64,000 nt of DNA from Tretioscincus oriximinensis (Eukaryota; Chordata; Lepidosauria; Squamata; Gymnophthalmidae), in the NCBI GenBank assembly GCA_022410635.1, contig JAJVDF010000230.1, forward strand, positions 1,139,126 through 1,203,125, written 5' to 3'. This document shows, in pieces, positions 11,911 to 24,300 of this stretch. The notes below the pieces were generated by a model. It was not told the origin of the DNA and did no database searches. It saw nothing but the letters and a program-made list of their open reading frames with translations. Positions within the stretch are counted from its first letter, which is position 1, and each line of letters starts with the position of its first letter. A program made the position numbers and the translations under genes.

Positions 11911-13118
11911 CATGGGTGGAAGGGTTTTTTATGTTTTGATAAGTTATGGTGATCAGGACTGGTATTTGTATTGTTTGAATTTATGTCTATGTTATAAAAA
12001 TTGATTTATTATTAATATTTAAAAAATAACCGTATCAGATCAGACAATAAATAGTTGTTATCTAGTCATCTAGAGGTTGAACAAAGATTTTGATTTTGCA
12101 AGTCCTAGCCTGACCTTTTTACTCATTACACTGCCCTGACTCTTGCTAGCCTGAACATTTCCTGAAGGCTTTTGTGGTGAGAACATAGTAGAAACTAGGT
12201 GCTTCTGTCTACAAGCAACAGGTCCTCAGTGTGTGACTTCTAATACGATTCAGTTGTCAACTGAGAAATGCAACTTAAACCATTGCCTCACACCCCTTCT
12301 AAAGGGAAAAAAGCCACAAACATTGTCAACCTTTAGCTGAACAGCTTCCAGAGTCATCTGACAGATGACAGATTCCCATCAGTCCCAGGCTGCAATGAAT
12401 TATAAATATACCACCAGCCCTCCACCACCTGACAGAGTAGTCCTTGAATCCTACGACCTGTGAGGGAAGGAGCTGTCAACTCTAAATTTGCGCATAGGCA
12501 CATGTTATATAAAATGCATTAATCTTTGACCTCTTAATAGATCATTACAAGTGCAACAGNACAGCCAAACCAACCTGAAAGAAATTAATCAATGCATGCT
12601 CTGCTCAAAACGCTTATAGCATTATTCTATCTCATTATAATTACCTGGAGTTTTGCCATGGAACTCAGTAGAACATGAATTGTAAATTAGGCATTGTTAG
12701 ATTCATTTCAGGAATCTATCATACACATGCTTGCAGTTGGAAACCAATCCTTGCATCCAAAGATTGGCTTCCCTTCAAATGTGTACATGCTTTACTTTTT
12801 TAGCAACTTCACATTTAAGGAGCTTTGCAAAATTATTAAAATATATACCATACTTAATGCCAAATGTGACACTCAACTGCTGAATTGCATACCAAGGCTA
12901 CTATTGCCAACAGAGACATAAGGGTGAGAATGAATGATACTATTTTTGTAAAATGTAAACAGCCTGTACCCTTCTTTGATTATAGCAACTGAAGATTTTC
13001 CTGGTTACAGGAAAGTCAAATCAGATACAATATTAGAAGGCAAAAAAAAAATCTCCCAAAAAAGGTATATTAGAATTTGGGAAATTGTAACGAATGAACT
13101 TCTTATTGCATAAATAAC

Positions 13119-13440
13119 AACATAAGAACATAAGAAGAGGCATACTGAATCAGGCCAGAGCCCATCTAGTCCAGCATTCTGTCTCACACAGAGGCCCACC
13201 AGATGCACCTGGACAGTAACTGAACAGAAGAAGGCAAAATATGCACCTGTTCATGTCTCCCTGAAAACNGCATTTCAGGAGTAATGCCTAGTGCTCCATC
13301 CCGGAGGCAGCATCCAGACATGCATTCTAGTACCCATTTATACCCTTGGTGTGCATAAACCATTCTAGTCCTGCCTTGAAGTTATCCAAGTTGTTAGCTA
13401 TCACTACCTCTTAAGGAAGTAAATTCCACAGGCTGATAAT
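13119..13440 (-). mobile_element. CR1 LINE 3' tail
   Basis: CATAAGAACATAAGAAGAGG and CATCTAGTCCAGCATTCTGT mark the tail. The copy extends to the AAATTCCACAGGCTGATAAT region, the start of the ORF2 C-terminal code. No intact frame. Confidence 0.7.
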
Positions 13441-14234
13441 ATTCAGCTCAGGGAACAAATTGCCACTATAAAAACTGGAAGCCTCTCCTGCAACTGCTAT
13501 GCAACAAACTATTTCCTAGCCTGCAGTCACAATTATGTTTTTCACACCACACCAATCACTACAGTAACAAACAAATATACATTAAAAGGTTAACGCTGCT
13601 ATTTTAAATGTGCAACAACAGATAGAATTCCTGTTCAGATATAGAATTAGTTAGAGATACAATATAAGATAGTTAAGAATTGTATGGGGGGAATGAATAT
13701 TTTACAAGTATTTCATTTTTTGTAATGTTTAAAAGTTAATAAGTTAATAAAAAAGATGTTAATAAAGTAGATGTATGTAAAAATATACTGCTCCAAATAT
13801 TTAAGAGGACACTTGTGGTTAATACTGTAATGCTGAAGTATTCACTTATTTATTATTTTTAGCAGAGTTCATAACACAAATGTTTCCATCTCCATTTTAT
13901 TTGTGTACTATCTTTCCGGGATGGGTGGAGATGATAACATTTAAGGCCACACCTTTACTTCTAAACTTTCTTTGTTTATCTTCAGCCCATTCATCTTTGA
14001 ACCAGAAAAAGAATTGATTAATCTTATTCTAAAGATGTGACTAGGGCCACTGTGTATTCATAAGGGCTATACAAAATAATGCCAGTAATACAGATTGCAT
14101 TATAAAATTGCAAACAGTAGTAATAATACATTATAAAATTACAAAAAGTCTTCTCTCCTCCTTCCAGAAGCTCCATGGTAGACACTGACCTAAATGTAGT
14201 CTTTGTCTTCTGTGCTTTCCCCATTTGCTCTACT

Positions 14235-14345
14235 TTATTCCAGATTATATATTCCATAAAATAATTTACTATACATGCTAGTGCAGACTACGGTATAGAC
14301 TATGCATGGATATAATCCAGAATAAGATCCAGTATAGAAAGCACC
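14235..14345. mobile_element. decayed family B-like copy
   Basis: ACATGCTAGTGCAGACTACG and TATAATCCAGAATAAGATCC are recognisable B segments. Similar decayed traces occur at 17938-17998, 23338-23480, 28310-28425, 44437-44595 and 50196-50305, and a decayed A-like trace at 47110-47240. Confidence 0.45.
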
Positions 14346-14440
14346 TTTGAAAACACAGCTACAATCCCCACAAGCTATACCTGTGCCAACGTAATGAAAC
14401 AACCCCCAACATGTGACACAATTGTGCATGGGTTCTATAT

Positions 14441-14609
14441 AGGCTGACCAGATGACTGCTTTTGAGGGGGTTGAAAACCCAGTTTTGGGATGCCTCCCAG
14501 TTTTTTCTGAGGAATTGTTTTTCAAAAATGATTTTTTTTTCCTCAGAAAAAAATGGCACCCCAAAAACGGGTTTTCAACCCCCCCCAAAAGGGGTCATCT
14601 GGTCAGCCT
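14441..14609. mobile_element. palindromic element P, copy 1
   Basis: A 169-bp near-perfect palindrome starting AGGCTGACCAGATGAC and ending with its inverse. It contains GTTGAAAACCCAGTTTTGGG and TCTGAGGA inner arms. TA stands on both sides of the GGCTGACC termini, but the duplication length is not certain. No coding capacity; family unnamed. Confidence 0.7.
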
Positions 14610-17600
14610 AGTATACCATCTTCTTTTCAACCTCTTTTAACCTGTTATCCTTAAGCAACTCTATATCCTTTACCCAACTTTCCTATATTTCTTCAGCGAT
14701 AGCTATCTCTTGAGTCCAATACTGTTTTAGGTATTGCTGATTCTTATATCTCTTTTCTAAGATTGCTCATTCATCCATGCTGTCAAACACTGGGCCACAG
14801 TTAACTCAGCAAAAAGTGTTTCTCACTATCTAGTCATGGAACATCTTTCAGGACTTGAGTAAGAAACAGCAGACCCAAAGAAGAGTCTCTTTTCACTAAA
14901 TATACACAGAGGATCTATCCCCACTTACGGTTTTTAGAAAGGTGGAAGCAACATCACCAGAGGTCACACATATTCAGCAATCCACTTGNTAAAAAAATCC
15001 ATTGTCATTGAATTTCCAGTGGTCACAGTTTGTGCGAATCAACAGCGGAATCACATAGTAATTCTAAAATGCATTTCTAAAATCCAAAAGATAGGTTTGT
15101 GGGGGCATTCAGCAATGTGAGCATGGCAAATCTTGTGAGAATTCAAGGGTTCATGTAAAAGCTAATTGGCTCTCAGCTCACAGAGAATGCTGGAATTGTA
15201 GTAAGGCAAGTGCAGCAAAGCCTTATGAGGCTTGTGATGAGATTAATAGGCAATGTATTGGAGCAGCTTGGAAACTTGAGGTAGGTGAGGTGGGAATGCA
15301 ATTTTTTTTCAGACTTTAAAAGAAATAGTGAGGCAAAAGTCTAGAACTCCATTAATACCTAACAGATTCGATCAAAATTAAAAATGATTCAAAGTTATTT
15401 ACATTATTTCTCTTCAAATATGAAAAGACATATAGTAACAGAGAGTGCTTTTGTGAATCAGTCCTGAATTTTATACATGCTCCATTTAGAATATGAAAGC
15501 TGCTAAATGGTGAGAATATATATTTCGAGTTTAATGTTAGGATTACCCAAGACTCTTCTTAACAATGGAACCCCTTCCCACTGCCACTTATAATCTAGTT
15601 TGGGAAGAAAGGAGAAGTAATTCAATTCCATTTTTTTTCCTCCTCTCCAAACTAGACTTCCTGGCCTAACTAGTAAATGTGGGTCCAGGATGTGCTCACA
15701 TTTGGGATCAAGGGTGTGAACATCCAGCTGTGTGGAGTGGGGNGACGGGGAGCTGGGGCAAAAAACCCCACATCATCCAGTCATAGCCAACTACAGGTGG
15801 GATCTTCCAGCCTTCTCTTTCTCTATTATGGCAATCAAGACCTTTTTTCCTTAGGAAAAAAAGAGTGCAATTGTAGTAATGGGAAAGGGACTCTGGTTTT
15901 CCGTGCTGTGAGTCTTTTTCTGTTGTGTACAGGGAATATTCACCATAATCATGGGAACTTGCACAATTATGCAATTGTCCAGTTACACAACTGCCCAGGA
16001 GAGTTTTTTTTAAAGAAAGATCACATCAAGCCCCCTCTCCAAAAGAGAAGAATGGCAAACAATTCTGAAGATTTTGAGTACTGTCAGTCATAGGCCTCAT
16101 TTGTTGCACCTCTGACCCCTTTGCCCTTGTTATGCATTAAAGTTTCTGTTAGTTTCTTATTTCATCTACTTGGATGACACAGAGCACTGGTGTCTTTACA
16201 CCTCTGTACTTCTAAAGAACTCTTGGATCATGCTCAAAAAGCATGCTCTTTACAGGGAGAAATTGTCTTTTCGGTATCAGCTAATACAAACTTTAGGAGT
16301 TAACTAACAGGATCCAAATGCTTAAACATACTTTGGACATTTATGCACTACCTGCCTAGATCCACTTTAGTGACTCTGAAGTAGCTTAATCTAGATTGGT
16401 TGTGACAGTGCACATCTGCATNAAACAGGTTTATTTGCACGAGGAGTGGGACAATGTGTGCTACCGTGAAGATGTGACATTGCTGATGTGCACAGTTATA
16501 GCCAATATAGAGCAAGAAAATCTAGATTTAGTAACACATTTTAGCAGGGTAAAAGCCTAAAGGGCTAGTTGTTTTCCAAAGAGATATTTTGAGAAACATG
16601 CCTCAAAAATATGTTGCAAAATATTAACATCAATTTTTAAAAAGCAAAATATCTTACCCAATATCGAGAGAACCTCTGGATATACTGTATCTTTCAGACA
16701 TGCTTGCAGTATGACACTTCCTTAGAATCCCTTTAAAAGCAAAATAAATCTTTGGCCAGATATAATATACTGTTCGTCATACTTGTTCTGATTTGTAAGA
16801 GATTTCAGCAATATGTCTTGAGTGCACATGGGCTAAAAAATGGTGAAATGGAAGAAATGCACCTAGAAATGCTTTTTAAAAAATAAACGCAAAATATTTT
16901 GTTTATATGTAAAAGAAAAATTGTACAGGAAGAACTAGTAAAATTGTTTCAGGACTTAATCACATAATTTTAAACAATTACGTGTCTATATGGGGACACA
17001 GATTAAGATNAAGATGAACAAATCCATAGGACTTAATCACATCCCCCATAATATCCTCTGTTCATCATCTCTGCACCAGAAAATAAATGGACATAAATTA
17101 GACATTAGGATCGGACAGACACAAAACTTGTTGAGAAATACGTCAATCTTCCAGAGCATTCCAACTCAGATCTGAGAAGAGTCATCTTTGGAGAGGGAAA
17201 AACCCAACATTTGAGGGCTGACTTGAATTTATAATCTATTCTCCTTTCCAAATAGTTCTTGTTCACACACGTTTGCATCAAGTTGAATATACAGTGGTTG
17301 CTCAAGTATCCAAAAATTCAATTGAATCAATGAACTTTCTTCTCTTGAACACAAATTATTCATTCCAACAATTTGTGTTTGTTGGGTTTTACCTTTAGAA
17401 AGCATTTTTTTCTTTTCAGATGCCTTCCAATGATCCCTTTCATTAAACAGTTTCAGTAGTCAGTTCAACAGTAAACCAAATATGCAATTTTTCTTTGTGC
17501 ACATCTCTATTTGTTATTGAGTTGGGTAGGCATAGGAGTTGGGTTGGTGGCCTCAGTCCAGGTTCTAACAGGCAGCTGACTCTATCACAATAATACGTCT

Positions 17601-19684
17601 CTCCTGCAATTGACACTACTAAGTAGCCCTTGAGTGGCATTCCATCGAAGTACTTACACAGCTAATGCTGAAACAAGCAGCTATGTTAGGATTTTGGGCA
17701 ATGGGACAGGCATTGCTACCTGTAAAATATTTAACTCTATTATTTTTGGCTGCTGGTGGTGCACATTTTTATACGATGAAAAACTGCTTATCATAGTAGT
17801 GCATTTGAAAAAAAAATTCAGAGAAGTAGTTATGTTAATCTGGACCAGAATTTCTAACAAAGATTATGGTACTTTACAGACTATCAGGAAAAGAAGTTGG
17901 TAGCATGAGGTTTCATAGACTACAATGCAAAAGGCAGGCTCTTATTCTGAGATATATTCCATCTAGAATAAGGTCCAATATGGAAAGGGCATGCAGAAAA
18001 TGCAACATATTGTTTTTTAAAAAGCCAAGTTGGGGTTTATTTGTCATGATTTCTATACTCATAAAAAGTGATAATTGGGATGGATGATAGGAATTTGTAA
18101 AGGCCGAGGGCATCCACACTAAATTTGTTATTTCAGTGTGGCAATAGAATGTTTCCTCAGAGGACCAACTTCTGATTGATTGATACCAACTATCCAATTA
18201 ATTGTCCATATCTCACTTCTTTGAATGGTAACAATTCAAGCTGTGGGCTCCAAAAATAGAGCATTTCATGTTCTAAAATGGGACAGGTCAATGACCTGGC
18301 AGAAAAACTGGTCAGTCGTCATGGGGAAGCAGAGACGGCTGAAGACAGAAAGTAGCTTATCATGCTCTGCATAAAGGCAACAGTCACTATAGTTACATGT
18401 GATTTTAAATTAACTTCATTCCTGAAAAAACTGAACTTTCTCATTACTTCCCCGTGGGAAAAACTTTACTCCTATTTTTTCTAATTTTTTCAAAACTGAT
18501 GATAGTTTACAAGTACATATATCACTGTAACCTGTGGATTCTTCTGCTCTATAGCATGATTTTGATCCACTGGATATAAAACCTTGCAGCCCATATACTC
18601 TTTAAGTTACCTTATAGCATCTTTAAGATTCAGTGTGGACCATGCCAAAGTCCAACTAGAGGGAAAGGAGGGTATGGGAGTTTTAATAATTGGGGGGAGG
18701 GAATCAAACATTGCTTAGTCATTGTGAGTGGTCTTCCTCTAATTTTTATAATAAGAGTTATTTTCCTCGTTGACAACAGCCATTAAGGCAATTCCTAACG
18801 AACATATTTCTGACCCAATAGAAATTAATATGATGCTACTTGCCCCTACTGCTTGTTGATTTCTGAAAAACCACACAAGAATTAAAGCTCTGCCTGTACA
18901 GGTCCTTAATCTTGATTAAGCACCCCTATCAATCACTTCTGGTTTTTCATATCCACATCTTAATGTTTTTTATTGGTTTTTAATTGTTGGTAGGGCCCTA
19001 TCTGCATTTAATTAGGTTTGCCAACAGGCCAGCAAGGTCTCTGCCCCAATCTGGAATATAAGAGGCATGGAAATGACAATCTTCCTGTACCTCAGAGTAC
19101 TAGAGTTCTTTTTCAGCAACATGATCACTTGCCACCCACCTATTCATAGCTTTGCATTTTGAGTCATCAAAAAAAACCATTTTAATGTCAATTCAGCATA
19201 TATTGACTAGAGATTGGGTCTCCATATTTTCCCATAGTCAGGAAACAGGCCTCCTCCATGTTGAAATGACATCTAAAATAATGGCTATGTTGTCATGTTA
19301 TGGATTTTTAAAAACTAATAATTAGAAATGAACATGATGTATCCATTCCTGACTGCAGCAACAGTGTGCATGGTTGTATGACTTTGGTGCAGGCCAGCCC
19401 AAACTAACTATCTGTATGCTAATACCAGATAGCAGCTTAAAATATAGCTGGAATCAGATATGTACTTTTAATCTAAGAATTTAGGCTGAAGCCCCTAGGG
19501 GGGTTGTACTGGAATGCTATTTACCTGATGAAAGATCCATCCCCACATGGCAACAGAACTTCAGCTATCCACTCGAGAAAAAGCTCCAATGCCCCAGAAT
19601 ATCTTCAGACATCAGCATGAAATGCCTCTTCTTCCACTGGAGATATTTCATGAAGCCTGCATGTGTACCACACCATCATGGGAA
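14610..19684. other. AT-rich intergenic sequence
   Basis: No gene. A decayed family B trace (17938-17998) and a small hairpin around 15840-15866 (CCTTTTTTCCTTAGG) are the only structures seen. Confidence 0.5.
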
Positions 19685-20100
19685 GACAGATACAGCAAGA
19701 AGATGCCAGCCAGCAGGACTGCAGAATCATGGCTGCCTGACAGACTCAGTATCCTCTGTCTTACTTCCTCTCCTCAGCTCCATGAGTAGAGTTGCCATAC
19801 GTCCCGGTAAATCGGGACAGTCCCGGTTTTGGGGACAATTTTGCTGTCCCGTCTGGGTTTCCCCAAAATAGTTAAAAATCCCAGGTTGCTCGCGCTGCTA
19901 ACCCCACCGCTGCCGCTAACCCCACCGCCGCCGCTAACCCCCACCGCCGCCGCTAACCCCCACCGCCGCTGCCACTAACACCCCCACCGCTAACACCCCC
20001 ACCGCCGCTAACCACGCCGTGCACCCCCCACGCCCGCCACGCACCCCCATAATATGGCAACCCTATCCATGAGGATTATGGAGAGATGAGTCTCTCCATA
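19685..20100 (+). repeat. dispersed repeat E, split by the hAT element
   Basis: AAGAAGATGCCAGCCAGCAG to CTCCATGAG (left of the hAT element) and GGATTATGGAGAGATGAG (right of it) together match the reverse of 5075-5190. That copy is uninterrupted, so it serves as an empty-site comparison for the hAT insertion. Family identity is unknown. Confidence 0.6.
19787..20065. mobile_element. hAT-type non-autonomous element with 8-bp target duplication
   Basis: Inverted termini TAGAGTTGCCATA and its partner (TAGGGTTGCCATA on the opposite strand) bound a 279-bp element. TCCATGAG stands on both sides (19779-19786 and 20066-20073). An 8-bp duplication with TAGRG-type ends is the hAT hallmark. The interior has CCGGTAAATCGGGACAGTCC near the left and a GC-rich array of CTAACCCC/CCGCCGC units at about 19900-20030. 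No transposase is encoded. Confidence 0.85.
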
Positions 20101-20360
20101 ATAACTTTTGACTGCAGGTTTTAACTCATTGTGTGGAGGGCCTTGATCTAGTTCTTCAGGATTGAAGATGGATTAAAAATTTGCGTGTGGTTTAGGATTA
20201 CAAATAAAAAACGGGGTAAATTTTCCATCATTAATGACTATAGAAGAGATGAATTTTCACTGGTGCAGCTTATAATGCCTGAAGCACTTGCAGCTNTGGG
20301 TAGGGGTGTCACTTTTTCACAGCCATTAAAGATCCAAGTTTTTATGTGGTAACCCTAAGT

Positions 20361-20559
20361 AGGCTGACCACATGACTCCTTTTTGGGGGGGTGTTGAAAA
20401 CCTATTTTGGGGGTGCCTCCCAGTTTTTTCTGAGGAAAAAAAATTNAAAAAATTTAAAAAAATATTGTTTTGAAAAAAATTTCCTCAGAAAAAACTGGGA
20501 GGCACCCCCAAACTGGGTTTTCAACACACACACACCCAAAAGGGCTCATCTGGTCAGCC
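20361..20559. mobile_element. palindromic element P, copy 2
   Basis: Same termini and arms as the copy at 14441, with a longer A/T-rich loop and a short CACACA expansion in the right arm. Confidence 0.7.
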
Positions 20560-21090
20560 AATATAGCTGCGTGCGTGAGTGTGAATTTTCAAAGGCAGCT
20601 CATATGTGTAGGTAAAATTTGATTGCAGAATATCTGAGTTTTCTTACTGTCCAAAAATATTACAGAATGTGGGTTAGTTATTTGAATAAAACACACTTCC
20701 CCTCATCCAGACCATGTCATTCACTTTGTTTATATCATCCAAACTAAAACCTCATTCTGAATCATTAATGCTTTTCACCATCTCAAGGCCTCCAAACTTT
20801 CAAGGTTGCTTTAAAAAAAACCTAGAAAATAAAAAACGATCTCAAATAACAACAGCTGGAGTTAGTACAGTAGCAGCAGCTAAATGCACTGCAGGAAACA
20901 CGAAATCATTTTGATTTATCTGTAGCAGAATCCACAGTTTTTAAAGAAGCTACTCGAAAACAACTTACCGAAGATACCAATATGTGTCTTATTGCCTTGG
21001 TCCGCATTAAAGGCCAGAAAATGCACTTGTGCCCTGGTCACTCATTTACAGAAGAATGGCTTAGACAATTGTTTTTTTTTTCTGGATTAA

Positions 21091-21395
21091 AGAAGAAGAA
21101 GAACTTGGTTCTTATACCCCGCTTTTCTCACCTTTCAAAGGTACTCAAAGNGGCTTACAAGGATATATTTTGCCCGAAGGCTCACATTCTATCTTCCCCC
21201 ACCAGGCTCTGGTGGTTCCCATGTATCTACTTGCAGTCAGTTGCAATTTCTTGCAATTCATGCTTTCGAATAGCTGGGTTGGCTAGAGCTACAGGCAAGT
21301 GGAAGGTGCTCACCTCTCCCCACTTCCTACACAGGGCTTCGAAACCCGATCTCCCAGGCAAGAGACGAATTCCTAAGCAACTGAGCTATCCATTA
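21091..21395 (-). mobile_element. second tRNA-derived SINE family
   Basis: This nearly full-length copy has the same head, body and (TTC)n tail as 36103-36413. One N is present. The open frames across it are part of the element. Confidence 0.7.
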
Positions 21396-24300
21396 GAATG
21401 GAAAAACCAATGTCCACATGCTACCAGTTACCTCTAAGTTACCTTGCAGCTACTTTAAAAAATATGCAGATGCAGTCTTGTGCACATCACCTACAATACC
21501 ATTACATGTTAGTCACAGGATTGTGGGGTCCTTTTTAGCCATTTTCATTGGGTTTAGTTGTTTCCCTGCCTGCTGTTGCTCTTGACAAAGGGAACAATAG
21601 TAACTTTTATTCCCCAGATCACAGATTCTGTTTAGAATCTAGAGAGTACAGGAAATAGCAATGAAAGTTGCTAGTTTACTGTGCTTCCAAAAGAAGAAAG
21701 TATTGAGCAGGTAGGTTCAGACAGTGTGCAATTATCAGAATCCCCTGTTAGAACTCTCCCAGGGGTTTGCAGTTATTGCATTCTAAAGAACTCTAAAAGT
21801 GCAGAGAGTGCTCCCAGGGATCATATAAATATATTCTTCTACTTAGGAATACCCTGATGATACAATGGAGGTACACAGGTGTGCAGCCAATGCAGCTGCG
21901 TTGTGATCTCTTAGAGAAGAATGAGTTTAATTTGGCTTTTATTTTTATTTTTCATGATTTAATCCATAAAGAAAAAAAAAGCTCATTATTCAGGTCTGAA
22001 GGTTTAAAAGTAAATGTGTCTCAGTCTAAGCTATTAATCAGTGTTTCCTAAATTTAACTTCCACCATTCTTTTGTAAGTGTGTGACCAAGTCCTTACTCT
22101 CCTCTGCTATTATTTGTTTTGTGGTTTCTCTTCCTCCTGTTGTCCACTATGACCTTTTTCTTCTGGTTCTTTAAATTTTCCATGGTTCCCTCCCCCACTT
22201 TGGATGTAATTCTGTGCCATCAATATCAACCCATTTAGTAAGACAACATTCTGCTGGCATGGAGATAAATGACAAGGGAAGCTGCTTCTGTTTATTTTCT
22301 GTGTTCAGGCTGTATAGTATTATAAAAGGCACAAAAGTAAAAGCAGGAAAAGGCTAGATGGACTGGGAAACCATGATAGAGTTAGAAAGACAGAAGCAGC
22401 TATGGCTGGCTGATTGAAGCCTTGGGCAAGCTTAAGGAATAGAACATAGTAGAGTAACAATACAAGGTAAGCTCAAAATCACTCATATACTGATCTCCAT
22501 GCTGCACTTCTTCTGCATCTTCCCTCCTTTAATTACACAACATTGGCAGCATCAAGACAGAGTCAATAATCTGCTTGAAAGTAATTTCTGTTGTATTTGT
22601 NGCAACTGGTTGTTATATAAACCAGAAGGCTTTGATGTCTGGATAGTTTTGACGGGACACTGCGAGGGTGAAAGGTGAAGGAATCCAATATAGGAAGCAA
22701 ACTATCCAATAACATTTGATGGGATTTCCTCTTGACAAACAGCAAACAAAATGTCTGACAAGAGAGAGTGTCACATGCATGTAAAATCTCAGAATATACA
22801 AAACTAAAAATGTACTGCAAAGATGCTTTAAAAATGGGACCAGATTATTAAGAAATTCTAGAATAAACAAATGCTGTGTAGATACAGCTCTAGTTGAGTG
22901 ATACATGTAAAAAGATACAGAAAACAGTAGTAGTTCCTAAAAGGTAAGACTTCTTAATAAAATATACAGTTATTTTACAGTTTCATGGCCGCTGTTGAGA
23001 AGCAAAGTGTACCAAATGGCAGCCACTGATGAATCTACTCTGCAGGGTTTATTTGTTCTTTTGTAGAAAAATCTTATACCATATTATAGCTTTACTTTAA
23101 ACTTTCCTCGGTTCATTTTCCATCCCAAGGCATGGGGTTTAGTGTGTGTGTGTGAGAGAGAGAGAGTGCGTGCGCATGTGTGTGTATTCTTCAGGAAATA
23201 AATGAAGAACATTTGAAACTAAGGGTGTGACTTGATGGAAGAGAGAGTTAAAGAATTTGTGTAAATACCGTAAATATAAACACATCCCATGATCTAGAAC
23301 CTGATTTGCACTAGACCTCTATTCTAGTGGTTTAAAGCATTGGTGTTTGTATGCCACTCCAGGTAGGCTAGCACAAGGCCTGCCTACCATGGCCCATGTT
23401 AGCCTGGAATGGCATTTGACCAGCAAGTCCATATAGACCACTTTCTGGAACAGAATAAGGCCTAAAGCAAATCAGGCCTCAATGATTATTCTCCTTTACT
23501 TTGCTCTATGAACAATTGGTGCTAAATTTCATCAGATATTGTGTTCCACTCAACAGATTTAGCTGATCTTAATTGTTTTTTTGCAGGTGAACAAAATCCC
23601 AGGATTACAAGCCAAATCATGCTACTGATTTTTGCAGGGATATATCCTTGTCACCAGCAGTCTNGCTTGACTCAAGAGATTTGTTTTGTTTTTATTAAGC
23701 TTTGCCTTACGTTGAAAAAGATCATGTCTCTTCTGATTTTGATTTACTTTGTTAACATTCAACAGTAATTTATAATTCTTTTTAACATGCACTTATAAAC
23801 ACAGATGATTACCGCAACAGAACAGAAAGTGGAATGGAAAAGACACATGCGCAGCTGGCTAGGATTGGACAGCAGGATATCCCAGGCTCCCTGTTCTCAC
23901 CCACATGTAAACCTAAACAATCAGATTATCTTTCTGTCCATCCAGATACTCTGGTGGAGGAGCAAAACTCAGTCTGACTTCTGTGTTCCATTGGGCCAGA
24001 AAATTGGAACAGAATCCAAATTTCTTCCCTACCAGATTATTTTCTGCCAGTGGGAACAGAGTCTTGATGATTAAATGGGAGCAACCATATAGCGATATGA
24101 AGTCCTGAAATTTGTCATTTTCTGGTATTATAGGTCATGTGGCAATTTGGTCCGTCTCTGTGCCAAAGATAAATAACAATATTGCATTATTGTTTGAAAA
24201 TATATCATATTTCAGGATACTCTCACTCCGTTCCAGAGATATCCCTAGCTCTATGAAGAGATCTCTAAATCCTCCACATATTCCCCAGTCTTCCTTCCTG

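Larger units (their letters stand above)
8701..13118. other. AT-rich intergenic sequence around the L1 remnant
   Basis: Contains the L1 remnant, a simple repeat and a hairpin listed separately. A segment around 9590-9640 (TTTTGCCAGCACAA) shares a short motif with 5678-5692, too little to define a repeat. Confidence 0.45.
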
